Shown here: piece after piece, positions 7,654 through 15,656 of the stretch
Position numbering within the stretch: the stretch's first letter is position 1
Layout: every line of letters begins with the position of its first letter
NCBI GenBank assembly: GCA_017472965.1
Contig: JAFUNR010000006.1
Location: forward strand, 1 to 64,000
Length of the DNA: 64,000 nt
From: Oscillospiraceae bacterium
GTDB taxonomy: Bacteria; Bacillota; Clostridia; Oscillospirales; Ruminococcaceae
Direction of reading: 5' to 3'
Position numbers and translations under genes: made by a program
Notes under the pieces: model-generated
The model's database searches: none
What the model was told of the DNA's origin: nothing
Seen by the model: the letters and a program-made list of their open reading frames with translations, nothing else

Positions 7654-9804
7654 ATGGCGGAAGAAAAGAAGATTCGTTTGGCATTTCCTGCGAAACGGAC
7701 ACACGGCGAGCAGGTTTTCCCCAGCCCTGCTGACGGGGAGACCGTGGCCGAAAACCCGCCGGTGCTGGTCTGGCTGCCGCCTGTGCCGGAGCAGGGCGAT
7801 CTCTCCGGCGTGAAGTTTCGCTATCACTGTGCGGTGACGAACACACAGGGGCAGGAGGTCTTTGCCTGTGATACCGGCTCGACAGCCGTGTGTATCGATG
7901 GGCCTCTGGAGCCGGGCGAATATACATGGGATGTGACTGTGCCGGAATACGGTACCGCGCGCGGAAAGCAGCGCTTTACCGTGCCGGAGGATGCGGTTTC
8001 ATGGCAGCGTCCTGGTGTGGAAGATGTGCTGGCAGGGCTGCCGGCAGAGCGCCCGCGCCACCTGTTTACCAAGAAGGAGATCCCTGCGATTCTGGCTTCG
8101 CACAACGAGGAACTCGAAGTGCTGAAGCGCAACATCGCGCAGGCCTATCTGGACGGCCTGCCGGAGCGCCCGATGTTCCATACAGATGAAAGCGCTCTGC
8201 CGTACCGGGAGTATTTTGGTCGTTTCCGCGATTTCTGCGACCGGAATCTGGTGGCCTGTTCCTTGGGTTACGCTCTGCTGGGGGATGAAAAAGCCGGTGC
8301 TTTTGCCAAAAAGCTGTTTTTGCATCTTTGTGACTGGAACCCGGAGGGCCCCTGCGCACTGTACCCGGCCCTGTGGGGCGACGAAGTGGGGCTGAGCTGT
8401 GCCCGATGCTTTCCGGCGGTGTTCGATCTGCTTTATCCGCTGCTTTCGGAAAAGGAACGGCTGTATGCGGGTGCGGCAGTCGCCGCCTATGCCCTGCAGT
8501 GCGAAAAGCGGATCGATGCGCAGAACTACGAGCTGAATCCGGGCAATTCCCACACGGGCCGCCTGCCTGCTTATCTGGGTGAAGCGGCGCTTGTGCTCTG
8601 GGGCTGCGGTATCTGCCCGGAGGATGTGCTGAAAAAGTGGCTGGAGAAAGCTCTCGGCATCTACAACGGCATCTTTCTGTATTACGGCGGTGCGGACGGA
8701 AGCTGGGCGGAGGGCACCTTTTATTCCACCAGCTATACAAAATGGTATCTGCCTTTCTTTTCGGCAGTGTACCGTTATTCCGGCTGTACCTTTCTGGAGC
8801 GCCCCTTCTTCCGCAACTATGCCCGCTTCCTGCTGCACTTTGCCCAGCCGGATCATGAGCTGCATCCCTTCTGCGACGGCTATTGGTGCACCCCCGAATC
8901 GGCGGAGTGGCCCGGCTTTTTCGCGCAGAACCCGTTCCGAATCTATGCCGGTCTGTCCGGACTGCCGGAGGCGTTGGAAATGGAGCGGAAGCTGGCGGTG
9001 CCCGGACTTTTCTATCTGCATCTGCTGGATGTGTTTCTGCCGCCGGTGCCGGCAGGCTCCGGAGCGGCGGCTCCTGTCACGGATGCGGATGCCTTCCGGG
9101 ATGCCGGCTTTGTCAGTCTGCACAGCGACCGTACCGACCCGCAGCGGGATCTGCACCTGATGGCCCGCGCCAGCAAATACGGCCCGGGCAGCCATCGGCA
9201 GCCGGATAACGGCAGCTTCCATCTGTTCTGCGGCGGTACGGCGCTGCTTTGCCCCTCCGGTTATTTCGGGCGGGAATGCGCCTCCACCCATCACATGAAA
9301 TGGTATAACACCACAAAAGCGCATAACGCCATTCTGATCGACGGCATCGGCCAGAGCTATCTGGATTACCGTCACACGGGAAAGATCCTTTCCTGCGGGA
9401 TAGAGGCGGACGGTTCACGAAAGGCTGTTCTGGATCTGTCGGAATCCTACCCCATGTTGGAAAAGTGGGTGCGCACCCTGACGGTAGCGGACGGTCACAC
9501 GGCGGTCATCGAGGATACTGTTATCGCCGAAAACGCTGTGACGGTCACCTATGCGCTGCACACCATGTCCGAGCCGCAGCCCTGTGGCGAGGGCTTCGCG
9601 GTGGAGCGCGGCGGTAAACAGATGGAAGTGATCCCCGCGCCGGGACAGTTTATCTCGCGGAGCTTTTCGGATACCTATGATGTGGATCTGAACGCCGATG
9701 TTCCCGAAGCGTATCATGTGACGATGCCGCAGCAGTACCATGTTTATTTTGAGACAGAAAAAAAGAGCGTTCATCACCTGCGCGTTGTGATCAAGGTAAA
9801 ATAA
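7654..9804 (+). CDS. heparinase II/III-family polysaccharide lyase-like protein
   Basis: The 716-residue protein resembles heparinase II/III or oligoalginate lyases that cleave acidic (uronic-acid) polysaccharides. Residues 1-115 are an immunoglobulin-like N-domain with the phrase FPSPADGETVAENPPVLVW, usual in this group. The middle is an alpha-toroid including NPGNSHTGRL near residue 295. The C-terminal half is a beta-sandwich with GPGSHRQPDNGSFHL near residue 510, where the conserved His and Asn of the family occur. No signal peptide is visible, so it probably acts on imported oligosaccharides in the cytoplasm. The start lies 3 bases after the oxidoreductase stop. Lyase class and substrate are not certain. 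Confidence 0.8.
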   Translation: MAEEKKIRLAFPAKRTHGEQVFPSPADGETVAENPPVLVWLPPVPEQGDLSGVKFRYHCAVTNTQGQEVFACDTGSTAVCIDGPLEPGEYTWDVTVPEYGTARGKQRFTVPEDAVSWQRPGVEDVLAGLPAERPRHLFTKKEIPAILASHNEELEVLKRNIAQAYLDGLPERPMFHTDESALPYREYFGRFRDFCDRNLVACSLGYALLGDEKAGAFAKKLFLHLCDWNPEGPCALYPALWGDEVGLSCARCFPAVFDLLYPLLSEKERLYAGAAVAAYALQCEKRIDAQNYELNPGNSHTGRLPAYLGEAALVLWGCGICPEDVLKKWLEKALGIYNGIFLYYGGADGSWAEGTFYSTSYTKWYLPFFSAVYRYSGCTFLERPFFRNYARFLLHFAQPDHELHPFCDGYWCTPESAEWPGFFAQNPFRIYAGLSGLPEALEMERKLAVPGLFYLHLLDVFLPPVPAGSGAAAPVTDADAFRDAGFVSLHSDRTDPQRDLHLMARASKYGPGSHRQPDNGSFHLFCGGTALLCPSGYFGRECASTHHMKWYNTTKAHNAILIDGIGQSYLDYRHTGKILSCGIEADGSRKAVLDLSESYPMLEKWVRTLTVADGHTAVIEDTVIAENAVTVTYALHTMSEPQPCGEGFAVERGGKQMEVIPAPGQFISRSFSDTYDVDLNADVPEAYHVTMPQQYHVYFETEKKSVHHLRVVIKVK

Positions 9805-9822
9805 ACAGGAGAGGTGTTTCAT

Positions 9823-10953
9823 ATGGTGGAATTCATCCGGGCGGATAAAAGCCAAAAAGCAGACATGATCGATTTTATCACATATGTTTTTTCCTATCAT
9901 TATGAACCCCATGAATTCAAAAAGCTTGTGCCGAAGGTATATGCAGACACAGCGGAAGATGATAACGTGACCCACTATATGGCGATGGAGGACGGCAGAA
10001 TAAAGGCAGTGGTCAGTAACCGGCTGATGGAGGAAAAAGTCGGTGCACACACCCTGAAATACGGCCTGATCGGCGCGGTTTCCGTTCATCCCTATTCCAA
10101 GGGAAAGGGCTATATGAAAGCGCTGATGAAAATGGCTCTTGACGATGCACAGCGCGACGGTCTTGACGTCATGGCGCTGGGCGGACAGCGTCAGCGGTAT
10201 GCTTATTTCGGCTTTGAACGTGTGGGTACCAGCTATCAGTACACCCTCAATAAAAACAATATACGTCATTGCCTGAAGGATGTGGATACCACCGGTGTGA
10301 GTTTTGAGCTCATCAATGACCCGGATGCCGCGGAGCTCGATAAGATAAAAGAACTTTATGAAAGACGCCCCGCCCACGGAGTGCGCCCGCGCAAAGAGCT
10401 GTTCCACATCATGCACAACTGGGCGTCTGAGCTTCGGGTGATCCGAAAAGACGGCCGCATGATCGGCTATGTGTACAGCAATATGGCAGAGCTGGTGCTG
10501 GAGGACAATGCTTTGCTTCCCGAGGTGACAAAGGCGTGGTTTGAGCAGGTGAGCAGCGAAACGCTGAGTCTGTCCATTCCCATGTACGAACAGGCGCAGT
10601 GTGCTTTCTTCACCCGCATCTGCGAGCGGATGTCCATTCTGCCTGTGGAAATGGTCTGTGTGCTGAACTGGGAAAGAATGCTGCAGGCCATGCTGGAATT
10701 CAGAAATCGCTTCTGCCCGCTGCAGGATGGGGAGGTGGAGTTCCAGATCGAGGAAGAGGCGTTCCGCATTCAGGTGAACGGCGGAAATGTCTGTGTACAG
10801 AAAATATCCGCTGACGGCAAAACACTGCCGGAATACACGCATAATGAAGCTGAGCTGCTGTTTTTTGGTATGCAGAACATGCTCATCCCGAAAACGGAGT
10901 ACAAAAACTGGCTGCCGCTGCCCTTCTGCATCGATCTGCCGGATACATTCTGA
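9823..10953 (+). CDS. GNAT-family acetyltransferase (Eis-like)
   Basis: This 376-residue protein has an N-terminal GNAT fold; the acetyl-CoA loop can be read around VSVHPYSKGKGYMKAL near residue 85. It then has a second acyltransferase-like part and a C-terminal SCP2-like region, as in Eis-type lysine or aminoglycoside N-acetyltransferases. The start is ATG 9823 with AGGAGAGG 8 bases upstream; the in-frame GTG 9814 falls inside that site. It follows the lyase by 18 bases and is probably in the same transcript, although its slightly different codon use suggests it may be accessory. Target unknown. Confidence 0.75.
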   Translation: MVEFIRADKSQKADMIDFITYVFSYHYEPHEFKKLVPKVYADTAEDDNVTHYMAMEDGRIKAVVSNRLMEEKVGAHTLKYGLIGAVSVHPYSKGKGYMKALMKMALDDAQRDGLDVMALGGQRQRYAYFGFERVGTSYQYTLNKNNIRHCLKDVDTTGVSFELINDPDAAELDKIKELYERRPAHGVRPRKELFHIMHNWASELRVIRKDGRMIGYVYSNMAELVLEDNALLPEVTKAWFEQVSSETLSLSIPMYEQAQCAFFTRICERMSILPVEMVCVLNWERMLQAMLEFRNRFCPLQDGEVEFQIEEEAFRIQVNGGNVCVQKISADGKTLPEYTHNEAELLFFGMQNMLIPKTEYKNWLPLPFCIDLPDTF

Positions 10954-11086
10954 TCGATCCGGCGTTCCCGGTCCATACTGATATGCCGGTTTTGACCGTC
11001 TGCAGGCAGCCGGGAACGAAGTGAACTGAACGGGGAAGGGTGGTATTCTCTTATAAAAGCAGCCCCTTCTTGCTGATAGAACAGAA

Positions 11087-11131
11087 AAAGCCCTGTGCCA
11101 TCGCTGCGGATGACACAGGGCTTTCTTTTTT
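11087..11131 (+). terminator. bidirectional terminator, copy 2 of a repeated stem-loop
   Basis: AAAGCCCTGTG (11087-11097) pairs with CACAGGGCTTT (11114-11124), followed by T-runs. It separates convergent genes, and its sequence is nearly the one at 5913-5954. Confidence 0.85.
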
Positions 11132-11136
11132 GATTC

Positions 11137-11937
11137 TTATACCGGTTCGTCGCCGTGCGCGGCGATCCACTGTCTGGTGTACTCCACGGCCTCAAAGCCG
11201 AGATCGGCCACCGTATTGGAAAGCAGGATAATGCCTTCTGCCTCGCCGGAGCGGATCGCCTTTGCATAGCGTTCCAGCTGGAAGGCCATCTGCTCCTTTG
11301 TCAGCTGCCTGTGGTTGCCGTAGTCGTACAGATAGCAGCCCAGCAAAAGCCGTTTGCCGGCGCATTTTTCCCGCATCCGTGCATAATTCTCCTCGAATTT
11401 ATCCAGATCCTGCCCGAACCATGTCCAGTAGGTAACGCCGTCAAAATACGTCAGATAATCCTCCTTGACGCTGTCCAGCATATAGTCGTAAACCACCACC
11501 CAAAGATCCAGCTTTCCGGAAGGGGCTTCGTGCAGCCTGCGCTGCACCTCGGCGATCTTCTCCACCGTGTAATCCTTCATCCGGCTTTCAAAGAAGAAAT
11601 CGTCGAAAATGGCGCCTTTCAGGTTGGGGTGCTTTTGTGCAATGCGCAAAATCTCCTCCAGATGCCCCAGACTTTCGGCGTTGTTGTCGCATTCGCTGGC
11701 GCCGACAACGGACCAGATGGTCTCATTCAAGCTGTCCAGCGCCATGGCCTCCTGATCAAAAGGCGGCACCGGCTTGTTTTCGTAGCAAACCATGATACAG
11801 TTTCTTGCGCCCAGATAATAGGCGCTCTCGCACGGGGTCATTCTGGAATGCAGCGGCTCAAAGCCCCAGCCCTTATCATGGCTGCCGGCGGTGTGTCCCC
11901 AGATCCAGATGCAGTCTTTCAGCGTTTTGTTTTCCAT
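11137..11937 (-). CDS. uncharacterised protein, possible TIM-barrel
   Basis: I do not recognise this 266-residue protein as a named family. It has no signal peptide. Alternating hydrophobic strands (CIWIWGH, NCIMVCY, KGAIFDDFF, DLWVVVYDY, GVTYWTWFG, RLLLGCYLYDY, GIILLS) at regular spacing suggest a TIM barrel. The acidic residues in FDDFF and the aromatic WTWFG recall glycoside-hydrolase-like folds. I chose ATG 11937 because GAAGGG lies at proper distance, whereas the ATG two codons upstream directly abuts it. It is divergent from nothing nearby and shares its strand with the AraC/GyrI regulator upstream, 189 bases away. Confidence 0.6.
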   Translation of the reverse strand: MENKTLKDCIWIWGHTAGSHDKGWGFEPLHSRMTPCESAYYLGARNCIMVCYENKPVPPFDQEAMALDSLNETIWSVVGASECDNNAESLGHLEEILRIAQKHPNLKGAIFDDFFFESRMKDYTVEKIAEVQRRLHEAPSGKLDLWVVVYDYMLDSVKEDYLTYFDGVTYWTWFGQDLDKFEENYARMREKCAGKRLLLGCYLYDYGNHRQLTKEQMAFQLERYAKAIRSGEAEGIILLSNTVADLGFEAVEYTRQWIAAHGDEPV

Positions 11938-12126
11938 TTTCATCCCTTCGTGTGCTGTGTGTTTGGCACAGAATGCAGCTTTGATGAAATCAGCATAGCA
12001 TGTTTCCGATTTAAATACAAGATCCGACTGCGCATAGCCGCGGATGGGGAAGGATGTGGAGTATGATTCCACATCCTTCTGCTGTGTGCTCTGTTCCGGT
12101 GGCAGAACAAAGAGGAATGCGGCTGT

Positions 12127-13005
12127 TTATACCGCCTCCACCGGGATCCAGACCTCGTACCAGCGGTTTTTCTGGCGCTCATCATGGTCTGTCTGCAGGT
12201 GCAGCACCTCGATGGCAAGATCTCCTTTATGCCGGTAGCCGGAATCCGGCAGCCAGCATTCGAAGATCTGGGCAAAAAGCCGGGGGAATTCCTCCCACGC
12301 GACTCCGCCACGGCCGGTGCGGAAGGCGGCGTAGGTGCCTGCAGGCAGGGTGAATTTTTCCAGCGCAGACGGATCCTTCGCATCCCCGGCTTCGCGGGCG
12401 ATCCTGTATTTGCCATTCTGCCAGATGCCGTACCACACGCCGTCATAGGCGTGGCTGCCCGGCTGGTTCCAGCGACCCTCGCAGATGTGTCCCGGCACAT
12501 CGTCGCAATCTGCCGACCACATTCTGTGGCGCAGCTCCTCCCGTGTGCGGTAGCCCTCTCCGTCAAACTGTTTTGCCGCACCGAAAACCTCGGTTTCGGG
12601 CAGCTCAAAGATCTGCATATCCATTTCATTCGCTCCTTTGATGATGATGTGAAAGGAGGCGGGCGGATACACCCGCAGACGGCCGCCGTGTCTGCGATAG
12701 GCTGCGGGCGAGATCCCGTGCTGCTTTGCAAAGGCCTTTGCGAAGGCATCAGCACTGTCATAGCCGTATTTTACGGCGATATCGATGATGCGCAGCGGCG
12801 AGCGGCGCAGTTCCTGCGCGGCAAGGGTCAGTCTCCGCCGGCGGATATACTCCTTCAGCGACATCCCGGTCATGTAGCTGAAGAAGCGTTCAAAACTGTC
12901 CACGCTTACGCAGGCGAGCCGTGCGGCTTCACCGATATCCGGCTTGCCGCACAGTTCCCGCTCGATGCAGGCGATGGCGGCGTTGAGCTTTTCGGGTGTG
13001 TCCAT
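12127..13005 (-). CDS. AraC-family regulator with GyrI-like effector domain
   Basis: This 292-residue transcription regulator begins with an AraC double helix-turn-helix (residues about 5-105, including GYDSADAFAKAFAKQHG and SPAAYRR), followed by a GyrI/Rob-like small-molecule-binding domain (residues about 125-290, with the typical ending YEVWIPVE). This layout is common in drug or metabolite sensors. The start is ATG 13005 with AGGAGG 7 bases ahead; an in-frame GTG three codons earlier overlaps that site. The effector cannot be predicted. The closest downstream gene is the uncharacterised protein at 11137-11937. Confidence 0.88.
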   Translation of the reverse strand: MDTPEKLNAAIACIERELCGKPDIGEAARLACVSVDSFERFFSYMTGMSLKEYIRRRRLTLAAQELRRSPLRIIDIAVKYGYDSADAFAKAFAKQHGISPAAYRRHGGRLRVYPPASFHIIIKGANEMDMQIFELPETEVFGAAKQFDGEGYRTREELRHRMWSADCDDVPGHICEGRWNQPGSHAYDGVWYGIWQNGKYRIAREAGDAKDPSALEKFTLPAGTYAAFRTGRGGVAWEEFPRLFAQIFECWLPDSGYRHKGDLAIEVLHLQTDHDERQKNRWYEVWIPVEAV

Positions 13006-13130
13006 TCCTGTCACCTCCTGCTGTTATCATACCGGAAATGCGGCGGCAATGTCCGACTTTCTGCGGGCGGATCCTGCCGGTACGAAAAACGGGGCATGTG
13101 CCGGATCGGCAGCAGCCCCGCTTGTACTGA

Positions 13131-13751
13131 TCACTTTTTCATGCTGTCCAGATAGCTCTTTACATCAAAGGGCTGCGGCGCTTCATCCTTGCGCAGATAA
13201 AGCGGATGGTGCGGGTGACCCGCCCTGGAAACCGCGCCGAAGCGTACCCACGGTGTGTGATAGGCATCGGTCACAGCCACCAGTTCACGCATCAGGTCCG
13301 GCAGGTAATCACGCTTTTCGATCAGCGTGCCCCACGCCGCCCACATGGTGGCCTGTTTTTCCTGCAGCACAGCCTCCAGCCATGCCAGATTGCGGGTATG
13401 CCATTCCAGATTGGGAACGGTATGCATATCGTTGGGGTCGGTGGCGCGCTGGGGATAGACATTGAACATGATCCAGCCGTCAAAGCCGTTGGCCAGTGCC
13501 AGCCGCTCCACGCTTTTCAGGGTGGGATCCAGCGCCGCGGGATTGGCGGTGCTGGGATTGATGCCCACGCATACCAGCGGGCGGCTGCCCGGACGGCCCA
13601 GAATATAGCGGTGATCGCACCAGATGTTCGGCTCGTAATACCATGCGCCGTTCTCGTAATCGTACAGGCGCAGCGGATTGGCGGGGGCGGGCTCCTGCTC
13701 CACCGGCAGCGGCGGCAGCAGCGCGGGCACGGCGTGGGCGATACGGCTCAT
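13131..13751 (-). CDS. DUF1643 domain protein
   Basis: This 206-residue protein is of unknown function with DUF1643 hallmarks: LVCVGINPSTANP near residue 60, the DPTLKSVERLA helix, MFNVYPQRATDP near 95, and the closing GHPHHPLYL. The family often occurs near DNA-modification or mobile functions, but nothing here shows that. Its start overlaps the stop of the upstream DUF5662 gene by 4 bases (ATGA), so the two are translationally coupled. It is the last gene of the GntR operon. Confidence 0.85.
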   Translation of the reverse strand: MSRIAHAVPALLPPLPVEQEPAPANPLRLYDYENGAWYYEPNIWCDHRYILGRPGSRPLVCVGINPSTANPAALDPTLKSVERLALANGFDGWIMFNVYPQRATDPNDMHTVPNLEWHTRNLAWLEAVLQEKQATMWAAWGTLIEKRDYLPDLMRELVAVTDAYHTPWVRFGAVSRAGHPHHPLYLRKDEAPQPFDVKSYLDSMKK

Positions 13752-14284
13752 GGACGGCCCTCCTTTTTCAAAACCTCGGTGCGGATGTAGCGGAAAACGG
13801 CATCCTCACCCTCATCCTTCAGCATGGTCAGCAGCGTTACCAGCAGCTGTTCGGTATCCGGGTGCAGATTGGCGTGGTCGTGGCCTTTCATATAATAGTC
13901 CCATGCCGAGGCATCGGTGTAAGCCTCTTTTTCATAGGTGCGGCTGGCGGCAATGCGGTCGCAGAAGGTCTCCACCACATAGCGGGCGGGAATACGCACG
14001 CCCACCAGCTTTTTGTCGATGTAATCCGTCCAGTATTCCAGATGGTGACGGTTGCGGCCCTTGTGGTGCATCCATGCCAGCGAATAGCCGTTTGCATTGC
14101 GCTCGGCTTCGTTGGGGCTGCGGTTGCCCTGAAAATATTTCACCCCCGGCAAAAACTCCGTGGGTGAAAATTTGGACAGATCGTGGGTAAGTCCCTGCCG
14201 GTACAGGCCTGCGCGGAAGCAGTAGCGGGCGACCAGCGCCTTGTGCCGGCAAACGGTGGAAAGATGTCCCCAAAAGCTGCTCAT
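13748..14284 (-). CDS. DUF5662 family protein
   Basis: The 178-residue protein matches what I know of DUF5662: an N-terminal helical part with HDLSKFSPTEF near residue 35, then HHKGRNRHHLEYWTDY near residue 75. These His/Asp-rich helices recall HD-type metal-dependent phosphohydrolases. Function is not established. Its start overlaps the GntR stop by 4 bases and its stop overlaps the DUF1643 start by 4 bases, so it sits in the middle of a tightly coupled three-gene operon. Confidence 0.8.
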   Translation of the reverse strand: MSSFWGHLSTVCRHKALVARYCFRAGLYRQGLTHDLSKFSPTEFLPGVKYFQGNRSPNEAERNANGYSLAWMHHKGRNRHHLEYWTDYIDKKLVGVRIPARYVVETFCDRIAASRTYEKEAYTDASAWDYYMKGHDHANLHPDTEQLLVTLLTMLKDEGEDAVFRYIRTEVLKKEGRP

Positions 14285-14937
14285 ACCTTCTCCTTTACGG
14301 TATCGGGATACAGCGCGGCCAGCCGGTCGCGGGCACTGCAGATGTGCTGTACGGTCAGTGTTTCGGCGGCATCGCCGTCGTGGGCGGTCAGCGCTTCGAA
14401 AATGGCGCGGTGCTCTGCCAGCGAGCGGGCGGCACGCTCCGGATCGGACAGGCTGGAACGGCGGAACCGCTGCAGACGATGGTGCAGACCGGTGAGCATA
14501 TCCGTCAGGATCGGACTGCCGCAGTCACTGTACAGTGCGCGGTGAAAATCCGTATCCAGCCGGTGCAGCTCCTCGGGGCGCTTCTTGGCGGTGTAAAATT
14601 CTTGCAGATCCAGTATCTTGCCCAGCGCCTGCAGCCCTTCCTCTGAAATGTAAAGTGCGCTCCAGCGGGCGGCAAGTCCCTCGATGCGCATACGGATGTT
14701 GTAAATATCCAGCATATCCTGTGCCGATACTCCCGCGACCACTGCACTGCGGTTGGGCTGCACGGTGACGAGACCGGCGGTCTCCAGCCGGCGCATGGCC
14801 TCGCGCACCGGTGTGCGGGATACCTGATACTGGCTGCACAGGCCCAGCTCAGTCAGTGCATCGCCCGGCTGCCGCACGCCGTTCAGGATCTCCTGTTCCA
14901 GTGTGCGGTAGACCTGATCGGCAAGTGAATCCTTCAT
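14281..14937 (-). CDS. GntR-family (FadR/FCD) transcription regulator
   Basis: This 218-residue repressor-like protein has a winged helix-turn-helix (residues 5-70, including LSQYQVSRTPVREAMRRLE-type recognition) and an all-helical FCD ligand domain with the metal-binding pattern D...H...H of the FadR subfamily (DTDFHRALY near 115). These proteins usually sense organic acids or sugar acids and control adjacent genes. ATG 14937 is preceded by GAAGGAGAAAA. A TATAAT -10 at about 14972-14977 on this strand fits its promoter. It heads the DUF5662-DUF1643 operon and lies divergent to the CBS gene. Confidence 0.88.
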   Translation of the reverse strand: MKDSLADQVYRTLEQEILNGVRQPGDALTELGLCSQYQVSRTPVREAMRRLETAGLVTVQPNRSAVVAGVSAQDMLDIYNIRMRIEGLAARWSALYISEEGLQALGKILDLQEFYTAKKRPEELHRLDTDFHRALYSDCGSPILTDMLTGLHHRLQRFRRSSLSDPERAARSLAEHRAIFEALTAHDGDAAETLTVQHICSARDRLAALYPDTVKEKV

Positions 14938-15066
14938 GGTTTTCTCCTTCGGTGCAAAAAATGATCTGTATTCATTATACACCACCCGTGTCATTTTTGG
15001 TAGTCTTTTGCGGTCATAAAAATTTTACAGTATTTTTTTGAAATCTATGTGCAGGAAACACAAATC

Positions 15067-15077
15067 TATGGTATACT
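15067..15077 (+). promoter_or_regulatory. extended -10 promoter of the CBS gene
   Basis: TGG precedes TATACT (15072-15077), an extended -10 element. No good -35 is visible at 17 bases. Confidence 0.4.
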
Positions 15078-15130
15078 GATAATGGTAACAAAATATTTAC
15101 AGACCGAAGATGAGAAACGAGGTGTATGCT

Positions 15131-15574
15131 GTGAATATTGTTATTCTGCTCAAGCACAAAAGTCAGGTGGCGTATGTATATGAGGACAGCACCCTGCGTC
15201 AGGCGCTGGAAAAGCTGCGCACCCATAATTATACCGCGATCCCTGTGATCGCCCGCAGCGGTGAATACATCGGCACCATCAGCGATGGCGACTGCCTGTG
15301 GTTTCTGGTGGATAACAATGTCTGCGATATGCGCGCTGCCGAAAACTATCCGGTGAAGAACCTGCTGGTCAAGGAGCGGCACCATCCGGTGAATATCGCC
15401 TCCACCATGCAGGATCTGCTGGCGGGTGTGATGGATAAAAACTTCGTCCCCGTTGTGGATGGCCGCAATATGTTCATGGGCATCATCACCAGAAAGGATG
15501 TGCTGAAGCATTTCGCCAATGCACAGACCCCGGCGGGGGAAGCTGCAGACCTGAAAAAGGATATCGGAAGCTGA
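15131..15574 (+). CDS. CBS-domain protein
   Basis: The 147-residue cytoplasmic protein consists of two CBS repeats (about residues 5-65 and 75-130), which normally bind adenosyl ligands such as AMP, ATP or SAM as an energy sensor. Motifs are AIPVIARSGEYIGTISDGD in repeat one and FVPVVDGRNMFMGIITRKDV in repeat two. The start GTG 15131 has a GAGGTG site 7 bases upstream and gives the family-typical N-terminus VNIVILLKHKS. The frame extends upstream to ATG 15110, which lacks a site. It is a single-gene unit ending in a strong terminator. Confidence 0.85.
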   Translation: MNIVILLKHKSQVAYVYEDSTLRQALEKLRTHNYTAIPVIARSGEYIGTISDGDCLWFLVDNNVCDMRAAENYPVKNLLVKERHHPVNIASTMQDLLAGVMDKNFVPVVDGRNMFMGIITRKDVLKHFANAQTPAGEAADLKKDIGS

Positions 15575-15591
15575 AAAAATGAAAAAAGCAG

Positions 15592-15636
15592 AGCAGCCGC
15601 ACGGTGCAGAAAGGTGCACGGTGCGGCTGCTTTTTT
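15592..15636 (+). terminator. bidirectional terminator
   Basis: GCAGCCGCAC (15593-15602) pairs with GTGCGGCTGC (15621-15630), with an extra inner GTGCA/TGCAC stem, a T-run after it and an A-run before it. It serves the CBS gene and the converging M20 operon. Confidence 0.9.
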
Positions 15637-15656
15637 GGGGTTTGCAGATAAGCGGT

